Both the position numbers and the translations under genes were made by a program. Below the pieces are notes generated by a model. That model was not told the DNA's origin, searched no databases, and saw only the letters and a list, made by a program, of their open reading frames with translations. Source: Peristeroidobacter agariperforans (lineage in GTDB: Bacteria; Pseudomonadota; Gammaproteobacteria; Steroidobacterales; Steroidobacteraceae). From it: a stretch of 64,000 nucleotides of DNA. Where the stretch lies: assembly GCF_004138335.1 (NCBI RefSeq), contig NZ_RYFW01000007.1, forward strand, positions 1-64,000, written 5' to 3'. Below are positions 1-6,601 of the stretch, in pieces (position 1 is the first letter of the stretch; each line of letters opens with the position of its first letter).

Positions 1-127
1 CTTGCTCGGTGGCGCCATGGTCTGCCCGTCGATGACATCGTCCAACATCGGATGACCCTCCGGCCAGAACAGGAGGGTGAGGAATTTTAAGTGACCGTAG
101 CTGGGGAGTTTTGCGTGACCGATGACA
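1..127. mobile_element. Possible end of an IS21-family insertion sequence
   Basis: Two similar 15-mers lie 24 bp apart: AATTTTAAGTGACCG at 83-97 and AGTTTTGCGTGACCG at 107-121. The second is followed at once by ATGACA (122-127). IS21-family elements end in ...GACA and carry several inner copies of their terminal repeat, which is the pattern seen here, so the element would lie to the left of the window. No transposase reading frame can be recognised in the 127 bases available, and the short frame 1-90 that stops at TAA has no recognisable similarity. The family assignment is from memory of IS21 ends and is not proved here. Confidence 0.38.
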
Positions 128-222
128 GTCGTCTGGCTGCCGATTTCAAGTTTGACCGCGGGGAAGCAAATGAGCGACGCTGAGTCGCTTTTCGGTACGG
201 GGGCTGGTGTACTTGCCGTGCC

Positions 223-245
223 GAGTGATGCCACTGGCATCACTC
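223..245. repeat. Palindrome GTGATGCC-N3-GGCATCAC, copy 1
   Basis: GAGTGATGCC (223-232) and GGCATCACTC (236-245) form a perfect 10-bp inverted repeat around ACT. The 8-bp core arms recur exactly at 801-819. This copy overlaps the stop codon of the antitoxin-like gene, so it may act as a transcript-end hairpin or as a dimer-binding operator. Confidence 0.6.
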
Positions 246-542
246 GCTCTCGTGGGAGCGCTGGGGCCGGCCGGCTAGGCGTTCTCTGGAAATCTGGAGA
301 TCGGCGTCGGCAAGGGGTGAACGTCGCAAGGCCGTCAGAATCCGCCCCTTCGGAGGCCCGCCAGCCGCAATGAGCTGACTCACGGTTGCCCGCATGGAGA
401 TTGACGCAGGTCCGCCTTCTGCCAAGCGCCGAGCGAGCGTTCTGATCAATTCTCGATCAGTCTCCAGTCCTTGTACTGCGAATCTCGTCGTTCCTCGCTT
501 AATAGAGCGCGATCGGTAGTTCCGAGTTGTGGCATCGCTCAT
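240..542 (-). CDS. Antitoxin-like protein without a visible toxin partner
   Basis: A small basic protein of 100 residues. The start is the ATG at 542, preceded by GAGG about 8 nt upstream; a longer frame to 605 has no ribosome-binding site. Its middle part (ITRFAVQGLE-like start, then a helical stretch ending in PKGRILTALRRSPL) resembles small antitoxin-type proteins found beside PIN-domain toxins on integrative islands; this is recognition by eye. In such pairs the toxin usually follows immediately, but here the frame after the stop runs straight into the IS-like end at 1-127 and shows no PIN residues. It is therefore probably an orphan left after loss or displacement of its partner. It could also be a free-standing regulator. 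Confidence 0.5.
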   Translation of the reverse strand: MSDATTRNYRSRSIKRGTTRFAVQGLETDRELIRTLARRLAEGGPASISMRATVSQLIAAGGPPKGRILTALRRSPLADADLQISRERLAGRPQRSHESE

Positions 543-619
543 GGGCGATCCTCGCGTATTGGTTGCTGGTCGATCTTCGCTGGCGCCCTTGCAGTCGGGC
601 TCCAATGGCTTAACATCCG

Positions 620-735
620 CCCTGACGCCATAGCCGACTCACGCGTCGACCCGCCCGAAAGGGTCCACACCATGAGTGGGATAGCCAAGAGGATCGGCGT
701 ACGAACCCCGCTTCAGGCGGGGTTTGCTTTTTCCA
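620..735 (+). ncRNA. C4-like structured antisense RNA with intrinsic terminator
   Basis: Nested pairing is visible: ACTCA (637-641) with TGAGT (673-677), and inside it GACCC (648-652) with GGGTC (661-665). A perfect 8-bp hairpin follows, AACCCCGC (704-711) / GCGGGGTT (717-724) with a 5-nt loop, and then a T-rich tail (TGCTTTTT). The T-tract is present only on the plus strand, so a plus-strand transcript should end near 735. No plus-strand protein gene lies upstream. The layout and the GTGGGATAGCC-type stretch resemble phage/plasmid C4 antisense RNAs. That family name is a recollection, and the exact 5' end is unknown. Confidence 0.38.
704..731 (+). terminator. Rho-independent terminator of the C4-like RNA
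   Basis: Perfect 8-bp stem AACCCCGC/GCGGGGTT with loop TTCAG, followed by TGCTTTTT on the plus strand. The minus strand has no U-tract after the stem, so it is directional. Confidence 0.65.
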
Positions 736-799
736 AGGCTCTGCGTTTCGTTGATCGGTGCTCGAAGCATCACGGCTTCGCGCCTGCGCCCATGAGTCA

Positions 800-820
800 G
801 GTGATGCCCCGGGCATCACC
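800..820. repeat. Palindrome GTGATGCC-N3-GGCATCAC, copy 2
   Basis: GGTGATGCCC (800-809) and GGGCATCACC (811-820) are perfect 10-bp arms around one base. The same core (GTGATGCC, 3 nt, GGCATCAC) occurs at 225-243. This copy lies about 80 nt beyond the stop codon of the RES toxin gene on the minus strand, and just after the C4-like RNA on the plus strand. Beyond the RNA and this repeat, the stretch 543-899 holds no credible coding frame. Confidence 0.6.
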
Positions 821-899
821 GGCCATGCGGGATCGCCGGCGCCCTAACAGCGCGTCGCGTACTGTGCGAAGTGCGGTTGGAAGACTGCGAATATCTTGG

Positions 900-1817
900 T
901 CAGGGCACAAGGCAGATATTGTCCTTATCCATTACGAGGCATCGCGCCGCCGGCGGGGCACCACCGACGACTTCGATACGGGTGCTGCCGTTGCGAAGAT
1001 TTTCAGGGTACACAGCCAGGCACAATGTACCGCCTTGTTGAGATGGATAGAGCACACCCTCGAATCCGGCGCCCCGTGCATAGCGACTGAAAATCTGATT
1101 TGGGGCGGGAATTCCAAAGAGCTGAGGCTCAGTGCGCCATTCCTTGGGCGGGGCGAGTAGGCGCTTATGAACATCTCTTGCGGTGCGCATGAGTGCGCGA
1201 AGGGGGAGGTTGATCTTTCGTGCGAATCGGCGTGTATCCGAAGACAGCTCAAATTTTGCGATGATCTTTGCGAAATCGCGAATAGTGCTGGAACTGCGCA
1301 AGTCGAGTACGTTCTCGGCGCGGCCGCGAAGCGCGAAGGTTACAAACGAGGTCTTACGCCGAAGCGCCAATTCTTGAAGGGATAACCCACCGGGGCCGCG
1401 CGTCTCAGGACGGCCACCAAAAAATTCAAAGTATGCGGTTTCGACATTCTCGGCAATGTACAGCGCCGGAAATTCCTGGCCGCGGGCTCGATCGAGATCC
1501 GACCCAATGTTGAATCGACCGCCGATGCCTTTGAGGCTACCGGCCGGCGAGAGCGGTTCAAGACTCCATCGGTAATCGCACACGCGAGCCCAATGCTCAA
1601 GGTCAATTTCTATTGACCCTGACGAACGCAAAGCTTCGCAGAGTTGGTCGTGATGAGCGGCCCGCTGGCGTTCAAGATCAAAGTAAACATAGTCGCTGTA
1701 GCGCTGCGCATCTTGAGACCGGCTCGACCATAGTTCGAGGTCTTGCTCAGTGAACAGTTCCAGCAAGACTCGACGATTCGAGGTGACCTTACTATGTCTC
1801 TTCCTTTTCGCCACCAA
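900..1817 (-). CDS. RES-domain toxin of a RES/Xre toxin-antitoxin pair
   Basis: A 305-residue protein with the RES domain in its C-terminal two thirds. Visible landmarks are YR at about 82-83, GGRFN at 99-103, ALYIAENVETAYFE at 118-131 and LYPSQQGG near 256-263, ending with LCLAVYPENL. These give the conserved Arg, Glu and Ser of the family. Characterised RES toxins consume NAD+ through an ADP-ribosyltransferase-like fold, so the expected effect is growth arrest when the antitoxin is lost. The N-terminal 70 residues are basic and specific to this protein. The gene starts 23 nt after the antitoxin stop codon, and the two form an operon on the island next to ssrA. The domain appears intact. Confidence 0.85.
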   Translation of the reverse strand: MVAKRKRHSKVTSNRRVLLELFTEQDLELWSSRSQDAQRYSDYVYFDLERQRAAHHDQLCEALRSSGSIEIDLEHWARVCDYRWSLEPLSPAGSLKGIGGRFNIGSDLDRARGQEFPALYIAENVETAYFEFFGGRPETRGPGGLSLQELALRRKTSFVTFALRGRAENVLDLRSSSTIRDFAKIIAKFELSSDTRRFARKINLPLRALMRTARDVHKRLLAPPKEWRTEPQLFGIPAPNQIFSRYARGAGFEGVLYPSQQGGTLCLAVYPENLRNGSTRIEVVGGAPPAARCLVMDKDNICLVP

Positions 1818-1840
1818 GAATAGCTCTTAGGTCGCGCAGA

Positions 1841-2272
1841 CTAGCCGCGCTTCCGCTGCTGATAAGCGGCAGCCAATTCCGCTTCCCTCGATTCCAGCAC
1901 GAAGTTTAGAAGGCGCTTGTAGCGGTCGCCGCGAATCATTGTTCGGGGCGACACGTTCCCGAGGTGTGGATTCGGCAGCTCAAACCAAAGAGCGACCTTA
2001 TGAATGTCGCCGTCGAAGAATTCGGCAACGAGATTTGCGATGTTGGCGATCTCGCGCAGTCGTATCGCTGTCGCCGCCGGAATTGCGTCGTCGAAGCGCA
2101 CCGAGGATTTGGAAACCTTGGAGATCTTGCCGAGATCTTCCTTGGTGAGTTTCACCACGTCGGCTACACGCTTGTAGTCTGGCTGGCCGTCTCGATAGAA
2201 CCCCAAGATATCCGGCGCGATGTGTCCGGTGATCGGGCGAAAGGCCGCGTTGGACGATTGTGCTGTTGGCAT
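1841..2272 (-). CDS. Xre/MbcA/ParS-family antitoxin of the RES pair
   Basis: A 143-residue protein. The start is the ATG at 2272, which has AGGAG 9 nt upstream; the frame is open back to 2380 but without a ribosome site. Residues about 36-60 look like the Xre-type helix-turn-helix, and residues 94-113 (ALWFELPNPHLGNVSPRTMI) are the MbcA/ParS/Xre toxin-binding domain formerly called DUF2384. The family neutralises its RES partner by covering the NAD+ site and also represses its own promoter. The order antitoxin then toxin, the short spacing, and the phased ACCACG array just upstream at 2303-2330 fit autoregulation. Confidence 0.87.
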   Translation of the reverse strand: MPTAQSSNAAFRPITGHIAPDILGFYRDGQPDYKRVADVVKLTKEDLGKISKVSKSSVRFDDAIPAATAIRLREIANIANLVAEFFDGDIHKVALWFELPNPHLGNVSPRTMIRGDRYKRLLNFVLESREAELAAAYQQRKRG

Positions 2273-2302
2273 GGGGGGAGACTCCTGCTGGACCCTCACC
2301 TT

Positions 2303-2330
2303 ACCACGGATCGACCACGAATTAACCACG
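2303..2330. promoter_or_regulatory. Phased triple repeat, likely operator of the RES/Xre operon
   Basis: ACCACG occurs at 2303, 2314 and 2325, exactly 11 bp apart, so all three face the same side of the helix. On the transcribed strand this reads CGTGGT three times. The array ends 30 bp before the antitoxin start codon. The position and spacing fit cooperative binding of the Xre antitoxin. The binding role is inferred. Confidence 0.55.
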
Positions 2331-2438
2331 TTCGAGCCGGCATGTAAGTCAAGTTCGTCCTGGCTTCTCATGCGCGACATAACAAATTGATTTTAGAGTC
2401 ATTGTTGCAGCGGATCTATTGGCTTCGTGGGTTCCAGT

Positions 2439-3671
2439 TCATCGATCCGCGGCGGTTATTGGGCCGCAACCACGCAGGCCGTCCAGATAGTCCGCCCAGG
2501 CTTGCATCATCTTCCGCCGCTCCGGCAGGTAGTCCGCGTGGTTGTACGCGGCCCGAATCTTGTCCCGCTCGCCATGAGCCAGTTGCCTCTCGATCGCGTC
2601 TTTATGCCAGTGCTGCTCATTTAGGATCGAGCTAGCCAGCGATCTGAACCCATGCGCGGTCATTGTTTCTTTGTCGTAGCCGATGCGACGCAGGGCGGCG
2701 TTCAAGGTGTTCTCGCTCATCGGCCGCGCAAGACTTCTCAGTCCAGGAAAGACGAGGCCAGTTGGGCCGGTGAGCGGCTGTAGCTCGCGAAGGATAGCGA
2801 CGGCTTGTTTCGCCAGCGGCACGATGTGCTGCTCGCGCATCTTCATTCTCGCGGCCGGAATGCGCCACTGCGGGTGCGCGCCGTCGAGATCGAATTCCGA
2901 CCAGTCAGCTTGTCGAAGTTCGCCAGGCCGAACAAACAGGAGCGGAGCGAGGCGAAGAGCGCAGGCGACTGGGAACGTACCCCCATAGCCCTCGATGGCT
3001 CTCAGCAGCTCGCCGACTTGCTTCGGGTCCGTGATGGTCGCGTGATGACGAGTCGGCCGCGCCGACAGCGTCTTCGACAAGCCCAAGCATGGCGAGTGTT
3101 CGCAGATTTCCTCCGCAATCGCGTATTCGAAGATCGAGCGAATCAGTTGAAGCACACGGTAGGCAGTCTCGATGTGCCCCGTCTTTTCTATCCTGTGCAA
3201 AACCTCTTTGATCTGCGCGCGCTTGATGCCACTGATGCCGAGCGAGCCCACCCACGGAAAGACGTGCTGCTCCAACCTCCGCGCGTTGCGCGCGCCGTGA
3301 CTCTCGCCCCAGCCTTGCTTCGTCAGCCATTCGCGGGCCACGGCTTCGAACGTTTGAAGCTGGGAGACGCGCCTCTGGTGTTCTTCCTGCTTCCGGTGAG
3401 TGCTGGGATCGATGTTGTCGGCGAGTAGTCGCCGCGCCTCGTCTCGCTTCTCGCGAGCGCGCTTCAACGACACCTCGGGAAAGACGCCGAGTGATAAATT
3501 CTTCTCTGCTTTTCCCGGCTTGCCATCGGCGCGAGCGCCGTAGCGATACTTGAACCGCCACCATTTGTGGCCGGCGGCGCGGATGAGCAGGAACAGTCCT
3601 TTCTCGTCGTAGAGCTTCCAATCCTTCTCGCGAGGCTTTGCGTTTTGGACCTGAACATTGGTCAACGGCAT
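2439..3671 (-). CDS. P4-type tyrosine site-specific integrase
   Basis: A 410-residue integrase of the P4/CP4 type (N-terminal DUF4102 arm-binding domain, residues about 3-95, then the SAM-like core-binding domain and the catalytic domain). The catalytic set is complete: Arg248 in RPGE, Lys277, His340-x-x-Arg343 (HGFR), His366 (LAH) and Tyr376 (AAYNHADY). It inserts and excises its island at the 3' end of ssrA, which begins 173 bp upstream at 3844. Integration into tmRNA genes is the habit of this family, and the gene is transcribed away from ssrA. The start at 3671 gives the normal family N-terminus (MPLTN). Repeats upstream (3673-3738) may be regulator or arm sites. No second attachment site was seen to the left, so the island extends beyond position 1. 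Confidence 0.93.
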   Translation of the reverse strand: MPLTNVQVQNAKPREKDWKLYDEKGLFLLIRAAGHKWWRFKYRYGARADGKPGKAEKNLSLGVFPEVSLKRAREKRDEARRLLADNIDPSTHRKQEEHQRRVSQLQTFEAVAREWLTKQGWGESHGARNARRLEQHVFPWVGSLGISGIKRAQIKEVLHRIEKTGHIETAYRVLQLIRSIFEYAIAEEICEHSPCLGLSKTLSARPTRHHATITDPKQVGELLRAIEGYGGTFPVACALRLAPLLFVRPGELRQADWSEFDLDGAHPQWRIPAARMKMREQHIVPLAKQAVAILRELQPLTGPTGLVFPGLRSLARPMSENTLNAALRRIGYDKETMTAHGFRSLASSILNEQHWHKDAIERQLAHGERDKIRAAYNHADYLPERRKMMQAWADYLDGLRGCGPITAADR

Positions 3672-3672
3672 T

Positions 3673-3738
3673 GGGGTAACTCTCCGTGTCGGCGACAGGT
3701 CGCCTCCAGTTACCCCTTGAAGTTGCCCCCGACAGGTC
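3673..3738. repeat. Repeat cluster upstream of the integrase (possible arm or operator sites)
   Basis: GGGGTAACT (3673-3681) is inverted as AGTTACCCC (3708-3716). A variant, AGTTGCCCC, follows at 3721-3729. CGACAGGTC occurs twice, at 3693-3701 and 3730-3738. They lie between the integrase start and ssrA, where recombinase arm sites and int autoregulation sites are expected. Confidence 0.5.
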
Positions 3739-3799
3739 TAAGATGTCAACGGACGACAGCAGTCATCCGAAGCTGGAATTCTCGGGGTTTTCGAGTAAT

Positions 3800-3835
3800 T
3801 CCGAGGACTTATGGATCTTCTTGGATGTCCTCGGA
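3800..3835. repeat. Inverted repeat between ssrA and the integrase
   Basis: TCCGAGGAC (3800-3808) and GTCCTCGGA (3827-3835) are perfect 9-bp arms with an 18-nt loop, starting 9 bp past the 3' end of tmRNA on its strand. No U-tract follows, so it is either a processing/termination hairpin or a protein site for recombination. Confidence 0.45.
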
Positions 3836-3843
3836 ACAGGTGA

Positions 3844-4195
3844 TGGTGGAGGCGGCGGGAATCGAACCCGCGTCCGCAAGCACTACGCTACAGGACCTAC
3901 ATGCTTAGCTCACTCTTTGTATCTCGCCGCGCGCTACCCGAGGAGCAGGGAAGACGAACGACCAGCTGCAGAGCGTTTTAACGAGGCGGCCTGTAGCACA
4001 CCGACTCGCGAGCTTGTGAGCGCGTCCCCCAATCTGGATGCACAAGCACATACCAGGCGGAGGTTAGGCGGGATTAAGCCGCCAGAGCGTAGTTGTCGTC
4101 GTTTGCAACTATAAGTTTGTAAGCAGTTTAAGGAGTTACCTACAACTCCGCATGCACCTGGAGTTTCGCCACCCACGTCGAAGCCGGTCGCCCCC
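3844..4195 (-). ncRNA. ssrA: Transfer-messenger RNA (tmRNA)
   Basis: A 352-nt RNA on the minus strand. The 5' end GGGGGCG (at 4195) pairs with CGCCTCC before the encoded A-CCA (3' end at 3844), making the alanine-type acceptor stem. The T-arm GGGTTCGATTCCC is visible near the 3' end. The tag frame at 4074-4106 encodes ANDDNYALAA followed by TAA, with GCA as the resume codon. tmRNA with SmpB rescues stalled ribosomes and tags the nascent chain for proteolysis; the smpB gene lies only 650 bp away. Its 3' end is the probable attachment site of the neighbouring island and remains intact. Confidence 0.97.
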
Positions 4196-4226
4196 GTAAG
4201 GTGTCGCCACTCGTGGCAACGGCGCT

Positions 4227-4254
4227 AGTGTAAGGGCAAAAGCCAGGATCACAA
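4227..4254 (-). promoter_or_regulatory. Predicted sigma-70 promoter of ssrA
   Basis: On the minus strand, TTGTGA (4254-4249) is followed after 16 nt by TACACT (4232-4227), about 31 nt before the mature 5' end. The leader between them can fold (GTTGCCAC with GTGGCGAC), fitting a precursor trimmed at its 5' end. Confidence 0.55.
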
Positions 4255-4350
4255 GGGCTGCCAGTCACGAAATGCGCTTGCCAAAAGCACGGCGTCTCCT
4301 ATCCTTCGTGCGCCGAGGGAATCGACCAAGAAGAACGTAGGAGTTGCTGA

Positions 4351-4812
4351 ATGGAAATCCGCCCCTTGCGAGTGCTCACCACCTTGCTGCTGGTGACGAT
4401 GGGAGTGCCGGCTGGTGCATCCGCGGCCGCATGCCTGGTGACGCCGGAGGAGCTTCGAGCGGCGACGGGGCGAGAGTTCATCGCGGGACAGGAAGGCAAA
4501 GCTGCCGACGGATCCGCTTTATGCACGTACGCCGAAGTAGCTGCGCCCACGCGGAAGCTGGCGCTAAATGTGATCGCTTCACGCGGCAAAGCTGCGTACG
4601 AGAGCAGGGTCCGGTTGCTGTCGATGGGCAAGAAGGAGATCGGCCTCAAGGGCGTGGGAGACGCGGCCTATTTCAACGGTACGGCCGCGGGTGTGCTGTC
4701 GGGCGATAAGCTGATCACGCTGTCGAACGTGAGGCGCGCATCGGCGCCGGAGATTGCGCCGGAGCGAATCGTGACGTTGCTGCAGGCGGCGCTCGGTCGA
4801 GCGGCGAAGTAA
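4351..4812 (+). CDS. Secreted hypothetical protein
   Basis: A 153-residue protein with a clear signal peptide: positively charged start, hydrophobic stretch LTTLLLVTMGVPAGASA, and a likely cleavage before ACLVT near residue 27. The mature part has two cysteines (near residues 28 and 58) that could form a disulfide. It carries an L-T-P-E-E-L followed by T-G pattern seen in small periplasmic or lipoprotein domains that sense or bind ligands, and no catalytic motif. TAGGAG lies about 8 nt before the ATG. It is convergent with smpB. Two small hairpins in the 28-bp gap (ACCGC/GCGGT and CGCTG/CAGCG followed by TTT) may end both transcripts. The function is unknown. Confidence 0.75.
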   Translation: MEIRPLRVLTTLLLVTMGVPAGASAAACLVTPEELRAATGREFIAGQEGKAADGSALCTYAEVAAPTRKLALNVIASRGKAAYESRVRLLSMGKKEIGLKGVGDAAYFNGTAAGVLSGDKLITLSNVRRASAPEIAPERIVTLLQAALGRAAK

Positions 4813-4840
4813 ACCGCACGAAGCGGTGAAGCGCTGCGAC

Positions 4841-5317
4841 TCAGCGTTTCGAATGTTTCATCAAGCGCGATTTTTCACGCTGCCAATCGCGGTCCTTCGA
4901 GGTGGCACGCTTGTCGTGTTCCTTCTTGCCCTTGGCGAGGCCGATGCGCAACTTGGCGCGCCCAGCTTTCCAATACATTTCCAGCGGCACCAAGGTGTAA
5001 CCCTTGCGCTCGACGGCGCCGACCAGCCGGCTCAGTTCCGCGCGGTTCAGCAACAGCTTTCGCGTGCGGATCGGGTCGGGGATGACGTGCGTGGACGCAG
5101 TGGGCAGGGCAGAGACGTGCGCGCCGTACAGGAAGGCTTCCGCGTTCTTCAGGAACACGTACGCTTCCTTCAGCTGTACGCGCCCTGCACGCATGCTCTT
5201 GACCTCCCACCCCTGTAACGACAGGCCGGCCTCGTAAGTCTCCTCGATGAAGTACTCGTGGCGCGCCTGGCGGTTCTCGGCGATGGTCGGGTTGTTGTCG
5301 GCTTTCTGCTTGCTCAT
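4841..5317 (-). CDS. smpB: SsrA-binding protein SmpB
   Basis: A 158-residue partner of tmRNA. It binds the tRNA-like part, and its C-terminal tail occupies the mRNA channel of stalled ribosomes. Visible family features are the N-terminal [20 protein letters not shown] segment, the [19 protein letters not shown] core, and the basic tail with GKKEHDKR and DRDWQREK near the end. The ATG at 5317 gives the normal length; the frame is open to 5458 but would run into the divergent ratA. It is divergent from ratA with a 29-bp gap and close to ssrA, so both parts of the rescue system sit within 1.5 kb. Confidence 0.97.
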   Translation of the reverse strand: MSKQKADNNPTIAENRQARHEYFIEETYEAGLSLQGWEVKSMRAGRVQLKEAYVFLKNAEAFLYGAHVSALPTASTHVIPDPIRTRKLLLNRAELSRLVGAVERKGYTLVPLEMYWKAGRAKLRIGLAKGKKEHDKRATSKDRDWQREKSRLMKHSKR

Positions 5318-5346
5318 AGAGGGCGCGGATTGTACCGTGCCGGCGC

Positions 5347-5784
5347 ATGCGTGAAGTAACTCGAAGTGCCCTGGTGCCCTATTCAGCCGAACAAATGTTC
5401 GCGCTGGTCGAGGACATTGAGCAGTATCCGCAGTTCGTGCCGTGGATTTCCGCGGCAACGAAGCTGGAGAGCACGCCGGAACAGGTCACTGGCACGCTGG
5501 AAATGCACAAAGCGGGCGTGCGCGAGACGTTCACGACGCGCAATTTTCTGAAACGTCCCACCGAGATGTTAATGACGCTGGTGGCCGGCCCTTTCAAGAC
5601 CTTCGAAGGCCGCTGGACGTTCACGCCGCTGGGCGACAAAGGCGTCAAGGTAGGGCTCACGGTCCGTTTCGAGTTCGCCAACGCCATGCTCGGCATGCTG
5701 TTGTCGCGCACGTTCGAGAAGAACTGCAGCGAGTTGATCGACGCTTTCGTCGACCGCGCTCGCGCCGTGTATGGAAAAAAGTGA
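5347..5784 (+). CDS. ratA: RatA family START-domain protein
   Basis: A 145-residue single-domain START/polyketide-cyclase-like protein, equivalent to E. coli RatA (YfjG) and related to mitochondrial Coq10. Landmarks are [33 protein letters not shown] at the start and the [31 protein letters not shown] helix at the end. RatA was described as blocking 70S assembly, while its Coq10 relatives bind ubiquinone, so the physiological role in this organism is open. It lies in the conserved smpB-ratA-rnfH block, and its last 14 bases overlap the rnfH start, suggesting translational coupling. Confidence 0.92.
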   Translation: MREVTRSALVPYSAEQMFALVEDIEQYPQFVPWISAATKLESTPEQVTGTLEMHKAGVRETFTTRNFLKRPTEMLMTLVAGPFKTFEGRWTFTPLGDKGVKVGLTVRFEFANAMLGMLLSRTFEKNCSELIDAFVDRARAVYGKK

Positions 5785-6082
5785 GTTACTGCACATCCGC
5801 GTGGTGTACGCACTGCCGGATCGCCAGCCGAGCGTCGATCTGCAAGTGCCGCCGGGCACCTCGCTCACCGAGGCGGTGAATCGCTCCGGCCTGCTGCAAA
5901 AATTTCCGGAAGCTGCGGCGCGTCCCTTGGAATGCGCCATTTTCGGGCGGGCAGTGCCGCTGACCTATGAGCTGCGCGATGGCGACCGCATCGAAATCCT
6001 GCGGCCGCTGCTGATCGATCCTAAACAGAGCCGGCGCGAAGCGGCCGCGCGCAGCCGCGCCGAATCCCAGCGACGAAAATAA
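5771..6082 (+). CDS. rnfH: RnfH family protein (UPF0125)
   Basis: A 103-residue protein with a beta-grasp, ubiquitin-like fold: the VVYALPDRQPSVDLQVPPGTSL start, then LECAIFGRAVPLTYELRDGDRIEILRPLLIDPK, which is the diagnostic C-terminal signature of UPF0125. The tail is Arg-rich (RREAAARSRAESQRRK). The gene starts inside the end of ratA and is co-transcribed with it. Although named after rnf, no rnf operon is present here and the molecular role is unsettled. Confidence 0.9.
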   Translation: MEKSELLHIRVVYALPDRQPSVDLQVPPGTSLTEAVNRSGLLQKFPEAAARPLECAIFGRAVPLTYELRDGDRIEILRPLLIDPKQSRREAAARSRAESQRRK

Positions 6083-6088
6083 CTCGCT

Positions 6089-6490
6089 TCAATTCGTTGC
6101 CGCGGTCTTCGCTTGGGGTGGCTTCACCAGATTCGGCACCGTATCGGTCGGCCGATCGATGCGCTGGACTTTGTCCGTGGCATCGAAGAACACGATGAAA
6201 TGACGCTTCTGTGGCGCGCTCCAGCGGCCGCGTTTGAAGTAGTACATGTAATCCCAGCGCGTGCTCACGAAGGGATCCGCCACCATGGGCGTACCGAGAA
6301 GCGATCGCACCTGGACGCGGGTCATGCCGACCGCTACGCGGTCGATGTCCTCTTTGTCGAGAAAGTTGCCTTGTTGAATATCGACGCGATGGACGCATCC
6401 TGACAGCCCGCCGGCCAGCAGCGCGGTGGCGATCAGCGAGGCCAGTGCTCGCACTCGAAGGCAGGACCAGGTGTACTTGATTCGTGTCAT
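6089..6490 (-). CDS. bamE: Outer membrane assembly lipoprotein BamE
   Basis: A 133-residue lipoprotein: Arg-rich N-terminus, hydrophobic segment and lipobox LSGC near residue 32. The mature part carries the BamE core: QQGNFLDKEDIDRVAVGMTRVQVRSLLGTPMV, then DPFVSTRWDYMYYFKRG and a strand ending VFFDATDKVQRI. BamE is a subunit of the BAM complex that inserts beta-barrel proteins into the outer membrane. It is convergent with rnfH (6-bp gap) and divergent from fur, the conserved bamE-fur arrangement of gammaproteobacteria. Confidence 0.95.
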   Translation of the reverse strand: MTRIKYTWSCLRVRALASLIATALLAGGLSGCVHRVDIQQGNFLDKEDIDRVAVGMTRVQVRSLLGTPMVADPFVSTRWDYMYYFKRGRWSAPQKRHFIVFFDATDKVQRIDRPTDTVPNLVKPPQAKTAATN

Positions 6491-6601
6491 TTCGGGGTGG
6501 AGCCAGCGGCTGGGCTGCGAGATAATGCGGCAGGATGATACTCAAAAGTGGTCGGTCTCGCAGCGAAACGCTCGCCGACGTTCGATCTGAGGACCAAACA
6601 C

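Noticed and set aside
471-1160. A 229-codon plus-strand frame over the C4-like RNA and the RES gene end
   Set aside because: It crosses a terminator hairpin and a well-supported gene on the other strand, and its product shows no family resemblance.
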